The translations under genes were made by a program, and so were the position numbers. Positions 23,124 through 33,493 of a stretch of DNA of 64,000 bases are shown here, piece by piece. The stretch's first letter is position 1. Each line of letters begins with the position of its first letter. Source of the stretch: Ophiosphaerella korrae (taxonomy: Eukaryota > Ascomycota > Dothideomycetes > Pleosporales > Phaeosphaeriaceae); assembly GCA_028456385.1 (NCBI GenBank), contig JALNQF010000001.1, forward strand, positions 682,001-746,000. Direction: 5' to 3'. The notes beneath the pieces are model-generated. The model was not told the DNA's origin and did not search any database. It was given only the letters and a program-made list of their open reading frames with translations.

Positions 23124-24386
23124 TCAGCCCATGCTCCCAAAGTCCAGCTTCCTCGCTACCTTATCTGCACGCCCATTTGCGGGCGTCTCACCTCCCTTCC
23201 TTTTCAAATCCTCTGCAGCTTTCTTTTCGCCGCCACCCTGACTTGGAAGGTTTTCCTTTTTTGTGGGGCGCGGCATGTTGGTCCAGTACCGGTGTTCGAG
23301 CGCCTGACGAGCTGAGAGGCGTTTCCTGGGATCCATGGTTAACATGCCTCTAATCAGGTCGACGCCGTCTTCGCCCAGTAAAGGGAACGAGGCGCGCCAC
23401 CACGACAATGGTTTGCCCATTTTGGCGGCGGTGCTGCCCTTAGCGATACCGGGTTGCTTTTCGGGCGCGACGTAGTAGCGTAGTGTGGAGACACCAGGCC
23501 ACACTTCTTCGGTGGGGGTGCCAAAGTGATCACATATAGTGGCAAGTTGCCCGATATCCGTGTCTGAAGCGAGGAAGAAGTTGCGGATGGTTAGTTCGGC
23601 GATGACACAGCCGACACTCCACATGTCCACTGCGCCACCATAGTGGTAGCATCCATAGAGGAGCTCGGGAGGGCGGTAGAATCGTGTTATCACATTTGAT
23701 GTCATAGGGCGGCCGGGATCGGAGAAAGAGCGCGCAAGACCGAAATCAGCAAGCTTCACGGTGCCGTCAGCAGCGATGAGCAAATTGTTGCCCTTGATAT
23801 CGCGGTGCAGAACATAGTTTTCGTGGCAGAACCAGATGGCTTGACAGACCATATTTGCCCATGCCTTGATATCTGAGCCCGCATATGTGATTGCTCTGTT
23901 CCGCCACAGCCCTTCCAAATCACCAAGGGGAAGATGTTCGAGCACGAGGGAGAGATTCTGGTCCTTGGTGGAAAAGACAGCATGTAGTTTAATGATGTTT
24001 GGGTGGGAGAGTTCGGAGAGAAACTTGATTTCGCGGATGGCGTCCATGGCTATACCATCTTTGAATTCGGCGTTGAACTTGATTTTCTTAATGGCGACCA
24101 GGGCGCTTGGGTCGTGTCTGTAGTGACCTGCGTAGACAATGGCATACGTTCCTTCACCTAGCCTTTTCCCACTGACGAATTGCTCTCGTACATTGTCATT
24201 CATCCGCTCTGCCAGGTCAAGGCCGCCATCGTTGGGTGTGTTGGCTATTTTTGCTGCGGCCGGCGAGCGCGCTGCTTTGTTGCTCGAGTTGAGAATAGCG
24301 AGGGCTTTGGTTTTGGCGGCGGTAGGGAGAGGTCTGGTGCCTGGCGGGTTGGGCCGTGGGCTGAGCGCTATAGGCGAGGCTGCCAT
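23124..24386 (-). CDS. KIN28: Cyclin-dependent kinase, Kin28/CDK7 type
   Basis: Ser/Thr kinase of the CDK7 branch, expected to phosphorylate the RNA polymerase II C-terminal domain as part of TFIIH. Single exon, 420 residues. After a disordered Ala/Pro N-terminus of about 65 residues come the Gly loop GKRLGEGTYAIVY (near 74), the ATP lysine in VAIKKI (K100), a cyclin-binding helix reading DAIREIKFL, the catalytic loop VLHRDIKGNNLLI (near 192), DFGLARSF (214) and the activation segment MTSNVITRFYRPPELLYG. The C-terminus is a charged tail (KKENLPSQGGG...). The catalytic loop has KGNN, where CDKs usually have KPNN. RFYRPPE replaces the common RWYRAPE. The key Lys, Asp and Asn are kept, so activity is expected. 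Another CDK class is possible but less likely. Confidence 0.85.
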   Translation of the reverse strand: MAASPIALSPRPNPPGTRPLPTAAKTKALAILNSSNKAARSPAAAKIANTPNDGGLDLAERMNDNVREQFVSGKRLGEGTYAIVYAGHYRHDPSALVAIKKIKFNAEFKDGIAMDAIREIKFLSELSHPNIIKLHAVFSTKDQNLSLVLEHLPLGDLEGLWRNRAITYAGSDIKAWANMVCQAIWFCHENYVLHRDIKGNNLLIAADGTVKLADFGLARSFSDPGRPMTSNVITRFYRPPELLYGCYHYGGAVDMWSVGCVIAELTIRNFFLASDTDIGQLATICDHFGTPTEEVWPGVSTLRYYVAPEKQPGIAKGSTAAKMGKPLSWWRASFPLLGEDGVDLIRGMLTMDPRKRLSARQALEHRYWTNMPRPTKKENLPSQGGGEKKAAEDLKRKGGETPANGRADKVARKLDFGSMG

Positions 24387-24749
24387 GCTGCTGAATTATA
24401 CGCCTGTAAGCTCGACTCGATGCTTGTGCCGTGGATGGGAGAGTGAGGGACTTGGAAGGATAATCTTAGTGAAGTGCTCTAAGATCAAGGAACCGTGCAA
24501 CAAGGGGCTAACAAGACGTGTGTATTTAGCGAAATACTCCTCATGGCCGTCTAGACATCTTCTTTGGGCACATCAGATACCTCCTCCTACTGTTGCCTGA
24601 GCGGTGAATTAGTGAAGCATGATATTTAACAGGACGCACTGCGGCGAGAACGCACGGCCCCGGAATTACCTTTAGCGTTGCTTTGGTGAACTTTGCGGGG
24701 AGTTCAACTCACCACCGACACCTCAAATCCCCCACTTTTTACACGCAAC
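24387..24749. other. Shared divergent promoter, KIN28 and snRNP gene
   Basis: About 360 bp between two divergent start codons. It includes a pyrimidine-rich block with CCTCCTCCTACTG near 24578. No separate gene. Confidence 0.45.
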
Positions 24750-25410
24750 ATGGCCACCTCTATTCGAGGACCTCCTGGCACTCTCACTAACGCCAAGGAA
24801 GTCGCTCCGAATAGAACGTAAGTAGAAATACTCCAACCATCGCGCGTTGCCAATGGCCAGGACCACATAACTAATCGCACCAGTCTTTATGTTCGCTCCC
24901 TTCCAGATAAACTCCCCAAGGAGGACCTGAAGCGAAATCTGTACATGCTGTTTGCCACTTATGGCATTGTGCTGGATGTGGTGGCTCTGAAAACCCCGAA
25001 GATGCGCGGACAGGCACATATTGTTTTTAGAGATATCGATGCTTCAACGCAAGCGATGCGCGCATTACACGGTTTTACGTTTTACGGAAAAGACATGGTA
25101 TGTTTAATATATTCAAGTGCAACACAGTGGCTAATTTCTCCAAAAGCAAATTACGTACGCGAAAACAAAGTCAGACAAAATAGCAAAGCTCGACGGATCT
25201 TTCCAGATGCCAGAGCGCGAGCGTGAGGAGGGGCTAGAACAAGGCGCCACCCAAACAGCCGGCTTTGGTGCGGCACCTGCCAAAGCAGTGCCAGTCAATG
25301 CGGCCGATATAGCAAAAGGACAGAAGAGGACACGCAATGAGGACGAAGAAGAGGATGAGGATGAAGACGCTGAGATGGAAATGGATGTGAGCGATGAGGA
25401 CTCGGATTGA
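24750..25410 (+). CDS. U1A/U2B''-family small nuclear ribonucleoprotein
   Basis: Spliceosomal RNA-binding protein, most like U2 snRNP B'' (yeast Msl1). Three exons: 24750-24817, 24884-25097 and 25147-25410, giving 181 residues. A single RRM spans about residues 22-97: RNP2 is TLYVRSLP, RNP1 is RGQAHIVF, and the C-terminal strand reads QITYAKTKSD, the signature of this family. The tail after residue 110 is Ala-rich, then strongly acidic (EDEEEDEDEDAEME). Human U1A has two RRMs and fungal U2B'' has one, so the single RRM favours U2B''. Split codon AC|T joins exons 1 and 2 (NRTLYVR). It is divergent from KIN28. Confidence 0.88.
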
Positions 25411-26245
25411 GGGTCAGTCAAGGAGAAAAACAGGAGGGAATGATACCCATGGATGCCGCACAGAAGGCATGAGGGCTTACGACAAGTCCTGCCATATATT
25501 GCAAATGATTAGAAGCATGGGCACCCATATGTATGCGCCATTGGCGAGCGACAAAGAATTTGGTACTGACTACATGTAGAGTGTCCATACTACGATTTGG
25601 TTGTGCCGTAGCAGCCGAGAAGATTGAATGTTGTGTTCGCTTCACGAATTCGCCTGCAGTATGGCATATAGGGGCGAAGCCGGCAGAGGCGGCAGAGGAG
25701 GAATTTACATGGATTTTGTCACGAGTCCATGATACATTGCAAGGAATTGTGACAGATGTTGTCCGAGATGGATGTATGTACGACCAATCATTGCGCTCTC
25801 TCCCATTGCTCGAAAGCACGAAGAAACCGCACCCAAGATCAGCCACTGATGTTTCGTCTCCACTTCACAGACGGTTTTCTTTCTCATGGAAACCTCACAC
25901 CGCCACGTAGACGACGGGTCTCTCCATAGAAAATGCTTTATAGTGAGTGTTGAAATTTGCGTTGTTCAATAATGAAGAAGAGACGAAAGCGCGGACGAAG
26001 AAAGCTTTGTAGGCTTCGGCGGGCGGCGAATCTGAGACGCCGATTGGCCGTGCGATTGCCCCGCGAACTTTCCTTGAGTCAACGCCCACCATTTTGCGTG
26101 CGTGTGGGATTTGGTCTCAGAGTCGCCTCCAGTCTTCCAGCAGCAACCCCGCGCACCCTCGAAGCATCAAGTCACGGGATATAGACATTTCGCATTGCAT
26201 ATTGCCGATAGACTCGACGCCCACGCCCATATCCAACCACCCAGC
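25411..26245. other. Intergenic region before eIF2 gamma
   Basis: About 835 bp. ORFs of 125-142 codons on both strands (25.4-25.9 kb) overlap each other and match nothing that I recognise. It probably holds the snRNP 3' UTR and the eIF2 gamma promoter. Confidence 0.4.
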
Positions 26246-27892
26246 ATGGATTCCGAGTCGGACCACGACCACCGCGATGACGACAGTGTGTCTGAGCAGG
26301 AGGAGATTGAGGAAACGAAGCCAAAATCTGCGCTCAAGAAAGCAAGAGATGTGCCACCACCCGTAGAGCGCCCAGAGCTTCCGTAAGATGCCAGCCGGAG
26401 CGCGCGACATCCCCCCATAGCTAACACGCACAAGAGAACAACCAGACCCAAGCACAATCGACCTGTCCGCCCTAAACCCACTGTCGCCTGAAATCATCTC
26501 CCGCCAAGCCACCATCAACATTGGAACAATCGGTCATGTCGCTCACGGAAAGAGTACGGTAGTCAAGGCGATTTCAGGCGTCCAGACGGTCCGCTTCAAG
26601 AACGAACTCGAGCGAAACATCACTATCAAGCTCGGCTACGCAAATGCAAAGATCTACCAGTGCGATAACACGGAGTGCCCGCGCCCCACATGCTACCGGT
26701 CATATAAGAGCGAGAAGGAGGTTGACCCCCCGTGTGAACGCGATGGTTGTGGGGGCAAATATCGCTTGAAGCGTCACGTCTCATTCGTCGACTGCCCTGG
26801 CCACGACATTCTCATGAGCACGATGTTGTCAGGTGCCGCTGTCATGGACGCTGCGCTACTTCTCATTGCAGGAAACGAAACTTGCCCACAACCGCAGACG
26901 AGCGAGCATCTTGCGGCCATCGAAATCATGAAACTGAACCACATCATCATCCTCCAGAACAAGGTTGATCTGATGCGGGAAGACAGCGCAGCTGCACATT
27001 ACGATTCAATCCTGAAGTTTATCCGTGGCACAGTCGCCGATGGCTCTCCTATCATCCCCATCTCTGCTCAGCTGAAATTCAACATTGACTCCATCAACGA
27101 GCATCTTATCAGCAAGATCCCAGTGCCAGTGCGAGACTTTACTGCGAAGCCACACATGATTGTTATTCGATCTTTTGACGTCAACAAGCCTGGAGCTGAA
27201 ATCGATGAGTTGAAGGGAGGTGTTGCGGGTGGCAGTATCCTGAATGGTGTGTTGAAACTAGGTGACGAGATCGAGATCCGACCAGGTATTGTGTCCAAGG
27301 ATAGTGCAGGCAAGATCCAGTGCAAGCCCATTTTCTCAAGAGTAGTGTCTCTATTTGCGGAGCACAACGATCTGAAATTTGCGGTTCCCGGCGGCCTGAT
27401 TGGTGTTGGAACGCGAGTCGACCCTACCTTGTGCCGTGCGGATCGTCTTGTCGGTTTTGTGCTGGGTCTTCGTGGACATCTACCCAACATCTATACCGAA
27501 CTTGAGGTCAACTACTTCCTTCTCCGAAGACTGCTCGGTGTCAAAACCGCAGATGGCAAGCAAGCTAAGGTCGCCAAACTCGCCAAGAACGAAGTTCTGG
27601 TATGTCATAGTTAATATTTCCTCGAAGTTAGCTAACGCACTAAAGATGGTGAACATTGGTTCAACTGCCACCGGTGCTAAGGTCATCGCGGTGAAAGCTG
27701 ATGCAGCCCGTCTTTCGCTCACATCGCCTGCATGTACAGAAATCGGCGAAAAGGTGGCTTTGTCCCGACGTATCGAGAAGCATTGGCGACTCATTGGGTG
27801 GGCGAACATTGTCGCGTAAGTATCAAGCATGTAAAGTTGTACCTAAGCTCACGGTTTGCAGTGGAAACATTCTCGAGCCGATTGTCGACTGA
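26246..27892 (+). CDS. GCD11: Translation initiation factor eIF2 subunit gamma
   Basis: GTPase subunit of eIF2 that carries initiator Met-tRNA to the 40S subunit. Four exons: 26246-26382, 26435-27599, 27646-27815 and 27862-27892 (the last only 31 nt), giving 500 residues. An acidic N-terminus precedes the G domain: G1 GHVAHGKST near 79, [12 protein letters not shown] switch, the four-Cys insert (CDNTEC, CGGKY region), G3 DCPGHD, G4 NKVD, and G5 in PISAQ. Beta-barrel domains II and III follow ([20 protein letters not shown]). Exon 2 must start inside CAAGAG at 26435 to give ELPEQPDPS in frame. The length and every G motif fit the family. Confidence 0.96.
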
Positions 27893-28720
27893 AGGCGGTA
27901 AAAGCATGGGGCACTGTTTCGAGTTGAGAGGCGGCGTGATGAAAAGATGACCTAGGACGCAATAGCACAAGGGGAAAATGAGTGGTTTATGGTTTTGAGC
28001 ATTTCCAGCAGGAGTGGATACGGCATGTGAGGATAGACACACGACTGTTTTCCAGACGCAGCGATTTAGAGCGCTTCTCGAGGAGCCGCAGCATCACAAG
28101 GCGGGCGTTGCTGGAGATGGGCTGTGTGCAAGCACCAAGCCCAAGCTCAAGCTCAAGCTCAAGCTCGAAATAGCAGCTATGATAGGTAGCCAGACACACA
28201 ATCAGACCCTGTACCGATCCTCCGAAGTGTTGAGAAGCGGGAGTGTGCGGAGTTTGCATAATTAATCGAGTCGGTCGGCATAGTCAGCCGACTTTCACAT
28301 GCTGAGGAAGGCAGCGCAGTGGAACGGGACCATAGAAAGTCAAAGGGCTATATGTACGCCATGGGCCCCTCGTCGGGCGCTGCGAGTCTCCAGCCTGCCG
28401 TTTCCAATCAGTTGCCCCTCTCAGGTAAGAGTTGCGAGTTGCGACGAAGAGCCAGCCGGGCCTGACTCGCAACGAGCCCAGTAAGGCCGCCTCTGTCCAC
28501 GTGCGCTGACTGGACATAGTGTTTCTCGTCTGGCATCCATTCCAGATACTGCTACAAAGTGCGACGAGCGACGCCGCGGTGCATTCTTGGCTTTGTTTCT
28601 TTCTCACACTCATTCTTTCCCATTCTCTATGCTATTGTAATCTGGCGATATTGGCCGTACGTACGCACGCATTGTCGCATTGCGCAACCCTGGGTCCGAT
28701 CGGGAGCTGCGACGCCAAAC
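27893..28720. other. Intergenic region between eIF2 gamma and the INSIG gene
   Basis: About 830 bp. It contains four copies of the hexamer AAGCTC. No gene supported. An open frame upstream of the INSIG ATG (from 28559) reads as a hydrophobic leader but is better taken as 5' UTR, because family proteins begin at MADDHFEP-like sequence. Confidence 0.45.
28143..28166 (+). repeat. Hexanucleotide repeat AAGCTC x4
   Basis: Four perfect direct copies of AAGCTC, preceded by a near copy AAGCCC. A small microsatellite in intergenic DNA. Confidence 0.85.
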
Positions 28721-30030
28721 ATGGCAGACGACCATTTTGAACCCTCGAACGCAGGCCAGCACCCACCCCACATCTACCGTCCCGTCCCGCTTCGGAACTT
28801 CGACACGCGCCGCCCTGACGCCGCAGACTCGCCCACACACGACTTCGAGACGGTGCGCCCGTCCGACTTTCTTGCCCAGCTCAATGCGCGCCTCATGCGG
28901 ACATACGATGCGCGGGCCGCCGAGGGCAGCGAGCGCGAGCACGACGACGACCAGCTGCCCGCGCGCAACAAAAGCTACCTCAACATGGCCGGCAGCACGC
29001 TGTTCGGCATTTACGATGACGTTGGCTCCAGTGCGGCAAGCATGGCAGAAACACCATGGGGCACCGGCGCAGAGACGCCAGCGCATATAGCCATGGGCTA
29101 CCACGCAGTGGACGGCGCCATGGGCAGCCCGGATGCTGGCATGGGCATGAAGCTGCAGGCGCGAAGAGGCACACATAACACCAAGCCGCTCGTCGTGCAC
29201 GAAAGACGCCGCCCACGACGCCCACGTCAGGGCGCCACCAGGCATGGCGTCCTCGTCGTCAGGCTGGCCGCCCTCTTCCTGTTTGGCGTTACCTATGGGC
29301 TCATTGTCTCGCATCTGCATGACACAAGACAGCTCTCTGCCGTGCACGTCGAGGGCATGGATCGCGATAGTTGGATCTACCTCGCCAGCTGGGGTTGCTT
29401 CGGCGTTGCGCTTGGAAGCTTGCTACCATATGTTGACCTCACATGGGGAGGTGGGCACGCTACTGGCCAAGATATCCAAGAAAAGGATTCGGAGAAGGAC
29501 GGTGAGTCGCCCATCAGCGAGCAAATCAACGATGTGGTTCGAAGTGTGGCTGCCTTCATTGGCGTTGCATTCGCCATTGTAAGTCAACGACTAGTTCACC
29601 GCCATAGCACGCCGTACTAACACTTTAATAGCGTCGCCTCCCCTGGCAATCCACCCTCCAATTGACCCTGACCCTCGCTCTCGTCAACCCTGCCCTCTGG
29701 TACATTCTCGATCGCTCCAAGCCCGGTCTCTCGTGCTCCCTCCTCGTAACCTCAATCCTAACATCCTTCATCTTCCTTTCCAACCCAGACGTCCTCCCGT
29801 CCCCATCCTTACCATCAGTGACCAACACAACTCAGCCAACAAGTACAGGCAGTTCTTCTGGAGCGCCGACGCCGGAGAAAATGCAGCAGGAGCTTTTCGC
29901 TGGCGTTGTGACTTATGATAATCTAGCAGTAGTGACGTGGGTTGGGAGCGTCTTGTTTTGTAGTTGTGTTTGTTTTGGGAGTATCGGGAGGCGATTGGCG
30001 GTATTAGAGGAGCCTAGGCAAAAAAGATGA
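28721..30030 (+). CDS. INSIG-domain protein, sterol-pathway regulator
   Basis: ER membrane protein of the insulin-induced gene (INSIG) family, expected to bind sterol and control HMG-CoA reductase or SREBP processing. Two exons, 28721-29578 and 29632-30030, giving 418 residues. A soluble N-terminus of about 170 residues includes SDFLAQLNARLMRTY and LNMAGSTLFGIYDD, blocks seen in fungal INSIG proteins. The membrane part starts near residue 178 (LVVRLAALFLFGVTYGLIV) and continues with WIYLASWGCFGVALGSLLPYVD, a segment across the splice junction (VAAFIGVAFAI, RRLPWQSTLQLTLTLAL), NPALWYILDRSKPG and two more hydrophobic stretches. It ends SIGRRLAVLEEPRQKR. A diverged copy of the last ~55 bp lies 1.9 kb downstream. 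Confidence 0.88.
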
Positions 30031-30873
30031 GATGGAGATTTTATTTTGAATACATACTCATGATGGTCATAAACAGCTACAGCATATCTTAATGAATGAA
30101 TAATAGCATGGGATGCTTCCTTTTTCCGCATCAAAATTATGGCACCACCACTATTTGGTGCCCTACTGCAAATGCCCAAGCCGTTTGTAAGCTTGACATA
30201 CAGGGGATGGCTTGCTATACACCTTCAAGCCGCATAATGAAAGTTTGGTCAGCTGCGTGAAAGAAATCTACCATTTTTGAGTTCGACAGCAATCAGAAAC
30301 TGACATTCATATCTATACAAAACGCCCAATCCATCCTTCCTGTCCATGAAATCAATTTTACTTACACAGATACACCATGCAATCGAAACGGTTCTAGTAT
30401 CAACCCCCTGATATACGAACAGCAGGTAACATACTTCTTTATTTGTGTCACATACTGGCACTAATAGATGTCCATGCACAGCTTGGCTAAACAAACGGTA
30501 CTGTAAAAGTTTACAGAAATGACTCATCGATAGCCCCCACGCCTCGAAGTAGTACAGACAAACGTGATGCATCCACTGATATCGCGTTGCTGGGAAATTC
30601 ACGGTTCATTCACGATTCGTCGCTTCCTGGGCCTCTTCGGTTGCTAGGGAAGTGAGGTGTGATTTCACGTGTCACTCCAGTATATATATATAAACATTTT
30701 GCTCAGTCTGATTGCACTTATTCATACCGAGTCTCATCTATATACTTCTTAACTATAAACCATCTGGAATTCCTCAACCGACCACTCGAATCGCACAACC
30801 AACAACTGTACTACTCAGGGCAGCAAGAACATTGACAACGTAATCATTCTCTTTTATATCCGCTCAACCCACA
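30031..30873. other. Intergenic region with a TATA-rich promoter
   Basis: About 840 bp, AT-rich. A 117-codon ORF on the minus strand (30249-30602) shows no family features and overlaps nothing conserved, so it is not called. The 180 bp before 30874 look like a promoter and leader. Confidence 0.4.
30681..30694 (+). promoter_or_regulatory. TATA-box-like run before the 306-aa ORF
   Basis: TATATATATATAAA sits 180 bp upstream of the ATG at 30874. The distance and sequence fit a core promoter element; no experimental support. Confidence 0.45.
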
Positions 30874-31794
30874 ATGGCCAACATCAGCGCGAATCTCAAC
30901 GTTTCCCATCACGGCAGCGCGGTACTTGACAGAGACACACGTTTCGACTGGATGGGCCTGCCACAAGAAGTGAAGCAATTAGTTTGTGCCGAGCTTTGGT
31001 TAGAGACCCCCCCGATGGTCTTCAAGCCAAGCGATCTTCAGGGGCAAAAACTTGATGGGCTACTATTTCGGTACGGTGATTCCCAAGGAGATCCCATGAT
31101 CGGGTTACCTGTGTGGCTCTTAGCCAGCAAAGATATACAATTTCATGGTCTAGACCAATTATGGCTCGGGTCAACAGTATGCTGGTTTGACACCCGTATA
31201 GATTATGAGAGTCTCGAGTACAAACCTTCGCCCCTGATCAAGCGATACAGTCCGATGGAAGCACAATTCGACATACAAATGTTCGAAGGCAACAGTCGGT
31301 TCCAATTGCTTCCACCGTTAACTGCCGAGCACCAGATCGCACAACTCCTACCTAAGCTAAATGTCAGGACAAGAATATTAAACCTGACAATGACATATTG
31401 GTTCATTGACAAAGATAACTCGACCGATACGAGGCTTTGGAAAGTTCGGCTCCCATATTTCACGGGCTTCAACGGCCTTGACTTGGAAGAGTTGAACGTC
31501 CGGCTTGAGATATTTGGCGAAGACATTTCAGAGGACAGCGACCGTTCAAGCGACGCGGCAGCCATACGAACAGTAATGGAGAACAAGGTTGCCTTTCTGG
31601 GCGCGGGACTGATACATGGAGGTGGGAATATGAGGCCGCAGTTTGAACAACATGAGCGACATTCGCCGATGCCAGTGACGTCTTTGGTGTTTCAAGTGAG
31701 GAGAGCTCGGCCGGGCGCACATCTGGAGGGAAGCAGTGGCTTAAGCAACCAGCCCTGGCGTTGGTCACTTGAATCCTGTTTGACAGAATTATGA
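30874..31794 (+). CDS. Hypothetical protein, 306 aa, possible F-box-like start
   Basis: Not recognised. One open exon of 306 codons with an A-rich leader and CAACCCACA directly before the ATG. Near residue 25 it reads FDWMGLPQEVKQLVCAEL, a Leu-Pro start followed by an amphipathic helix, resembling the weak F-box-like motif at the start of many lineage-specific fungal proteins. The middle has hydrophobic strand-like blocks (RILNLTMTYWFI, LEELNVRLEIF) and acidic EDISEDSDRSSD. There is no signal peptide or membrane segment. It lies between the INSIG gene and a repeat-bearing stretch, consistent with an accessory gene. Codon use is not obviously foreign. Confidence 0.6.
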   Translation: MANISANLNVSHHGSAVLDRDTRFDWMGLPQEVKQLVCAELWLETPPMVFKPSDLQGQKLDGLLFRYGDSQGDPMIGLPVWLLASKDIQFHGLDQLWLGSTVCWFDTRIDYESLEYKPSPLIKRYSPMEAQFDIQMFEGNSRFQLLPPLTAEHQIAQLLPKLNVRTRILNLTMTYWFIDKDNSTDTRLWKVRLPYFTGFNGLDLEELNVRLEIFGEDISEDSDRSSDAAAIRTVMENKVAFLGAGLIHGGGNMRPQFEQHERHSPMPVTSLVFQVRRARPGAHLEGSSGLSNQPWRWSLESCLTEL

Positions 31795-31857
31795 TCTACG
31801 CTTTTTCGAGATTTTTCTAGCCATCTGCGTTGGCTGTTAATATGCAAATGTACTATA

Positions 31858-31913
31858 GTATCAGGAGGCGGGTTGGTGGTGTTAGAGGAGCCTAGGTAGA
31901 AAATATGAGAAGG
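31858..31913 (+). repeat. Diverged copy of the INSIG gene 3' end
   Basis: About 55 bp aligns with 29981-30035, the end of the INSIG coding region, with roughly ten differences and one single-base offset. The shared core is TTAGAGGAGCCTAGG. In one frame the copy still reads VLEEPR followed by a stop, as in the INSIG C-terminus. Similarity stops on both sides. Confidence 0.7.
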
Positions 31914-32754
31914 TAGGAGAAGTACTCTATCGCCATATACCGTCCGCCCAGTTTGGGGAGTCTATGATTTAGTAACATGATCGGGTTGAAACAATGGAAA
32001 AATACTAGAGGAATAGGCTGGAAGCTGTTGAATACTTTCCCTCACACGTTACTCTCGCTTAGTGTACGCGTAGGGGAAGGAGAAGGCTGCGGGAGAGAGA
32101 TCTATATACTTGTTGGCGAGCTGAACCTCCTCATTTGGCATGCAGCCCTTTTGGTTAAATATTTACTGCCAAAGAGCTTATCTGAGGTTTACCAAGACTT
32201 ATCCTCGTGATACTCTCGTTACTACCTACTCTTAATATTGTTCGGACGGCTATTACACTCATTACCGTAGCGAGCTCAACGTTTGTTGAAAATTCAAAAT
32301 AGTATTACCACTAAGACTAGGTAATTAAGGCGGCATAGTTATGTTACTCAATCGTAGACTCTTGTACTGCCGCGCCACGAGTTGTCTCTACTTTTACCTT
32401 TGCCTCGAACCACGACCACTATATAGGCGCGCGACCTTGCCACCTCGTCAAGCTTAAGTCTTCCTATCCAAACCGTCACTCTTTCGTGCCAGCCACCGAT
32501 TGCGCTCTTGCTTACAGAGTCTGAGCTCCCTCCCTGTATTAACAATAGCGCGCTCACCTGCGAAACAAAACGCCTTTGGGAAGAGGATGATCAGTTTCCC
32601 CGTCAAAGCCTAATGGCTGATTCTTCAATTGTTGTGGTAGGTTGTACTCTACACATTTCCGAGACCCGAGGGCTCACCGGTAATTGGCTGCAGGCACTGA
32701 GGCTCAACTGCGATCGCCATCAGGCTTCACTCCCTGGTGCATATGCCGGCTATT

Positions 32755-32799
32755 GTAGGCGTAGTAGGCGTAGTAGGCGTAGTAGGCGTAGTAGGCGTT
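32755..32799 (+). repeat. 9-bp minisatellite, five copies
   Basis: Unit GTAGGCGTA repeated five times, the last ending in T. It is open on both strands and gives false repetitive ORFs (VGVVGV or YYAYYA). Confidence 0.95.
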
Positions 32800-33314
32800 G
32801 CAGCCGTAGTAGCCATTGAGGTCGTTGTGGGAATATTGCAGGCCCGTGCAATGTACGTACAATTTGAGGACTTGTCGTTTGAACATTGTGGTTGTCGGGG
32901 ACGTTGTGGCTGCATTGTAGGTCATGGCACGACCCTGCTATGCCTGCAACACATACAACATTTTTTTCAAACTTTTCCCGATAATCCTTGTTTGGGAGCC
33001 CCATTGGGAAAACGTCATAAAGGGACTATAGTAAGACTGACACCAGCTGCGCGACATGCGAAACGGCCTTGTGGGCAACCGAACCGCTGCACTTCGACGT
33101 CTAAGCACTCAGAAATGTCCAAATATGGCTATTATCGAGACCGATGCATCGACGAAGTCTTGGAGCTGATGATAATTGTCGCCAACTATATTCGAAATTT
33201 CGGCCACCATTATGCCACAGTCGTCATGGCACTGGGGGCTTAGGACATGTTACCTACGTAGAGCCAGGATGACGACTGGCTTTTTGTGTATATTGCTTAC
33301 CGACATGCATACTG

Positions 33315-33335
33315 CCCCCCCCCCCCCCCCCCCCC
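33315..33335 (+). repeat. Homopolymer of 21 C
   Basis: An unbroken C run, rare in fungal DNA at this length. It may vary in length between isolates, and assembly length may be uncertain. Confidence 0.95.
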
Positions 33336-33493
33336 AAAGTGGCAAGATAAGATACGGAGGGCTGTGTACTGACATATCCAATACAGCTGGAAATGCATAA
33401 AGTACGTGAGATACGACCCAGCAAATCATGTTTCCTTTGAAGTTTCTTCTTCACTGCCTCATGTGTCCTTTCGTTCCCCAATCTACCAAAATT

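Larger units (their letters stand above)
31795..33493. other. Accessory stretch with repeats, no supported gene
   Basis: About 1.7 kb. It holds a diverged copy of the INSIG gene tail near its left end, a 9-bp minisatellite, and a C homopolymer. ORFs at 32.7-33.2 kb owe their length to the minisatellite, which is open in several frames on both strands, and are not called. No transposon ends or known domains recognised. Confidence 0.5.

Noticed and set aside
28610..29347. 245-codon minus-strand ORF opposite the INSIG gene
   Set aside because: Antisense to a well-supported exon with high GC. Translation rich in Arg, Cys and His with no motif.
30249..30602. 117-codon minus-strand ORF
   Set aside because: Intergenic AT-rich DNA, no homology that I recognise; it would face the promoter of the 306-aa gene.
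32704..33243. ORFs on both strands reading YYAYYA or VGVVGV
   Set aside because: Their length comes from the 9-bp minisatellite, which is open in several frames. No start context, domain or splice support; kept only as a note in a finding.
31795..33493. Transposon or retroelement remnant
   Set aside because: No terminal repeats, transposase or reverse-transcriptase motifs. Only short repeats and the duplicated tail can be shown.
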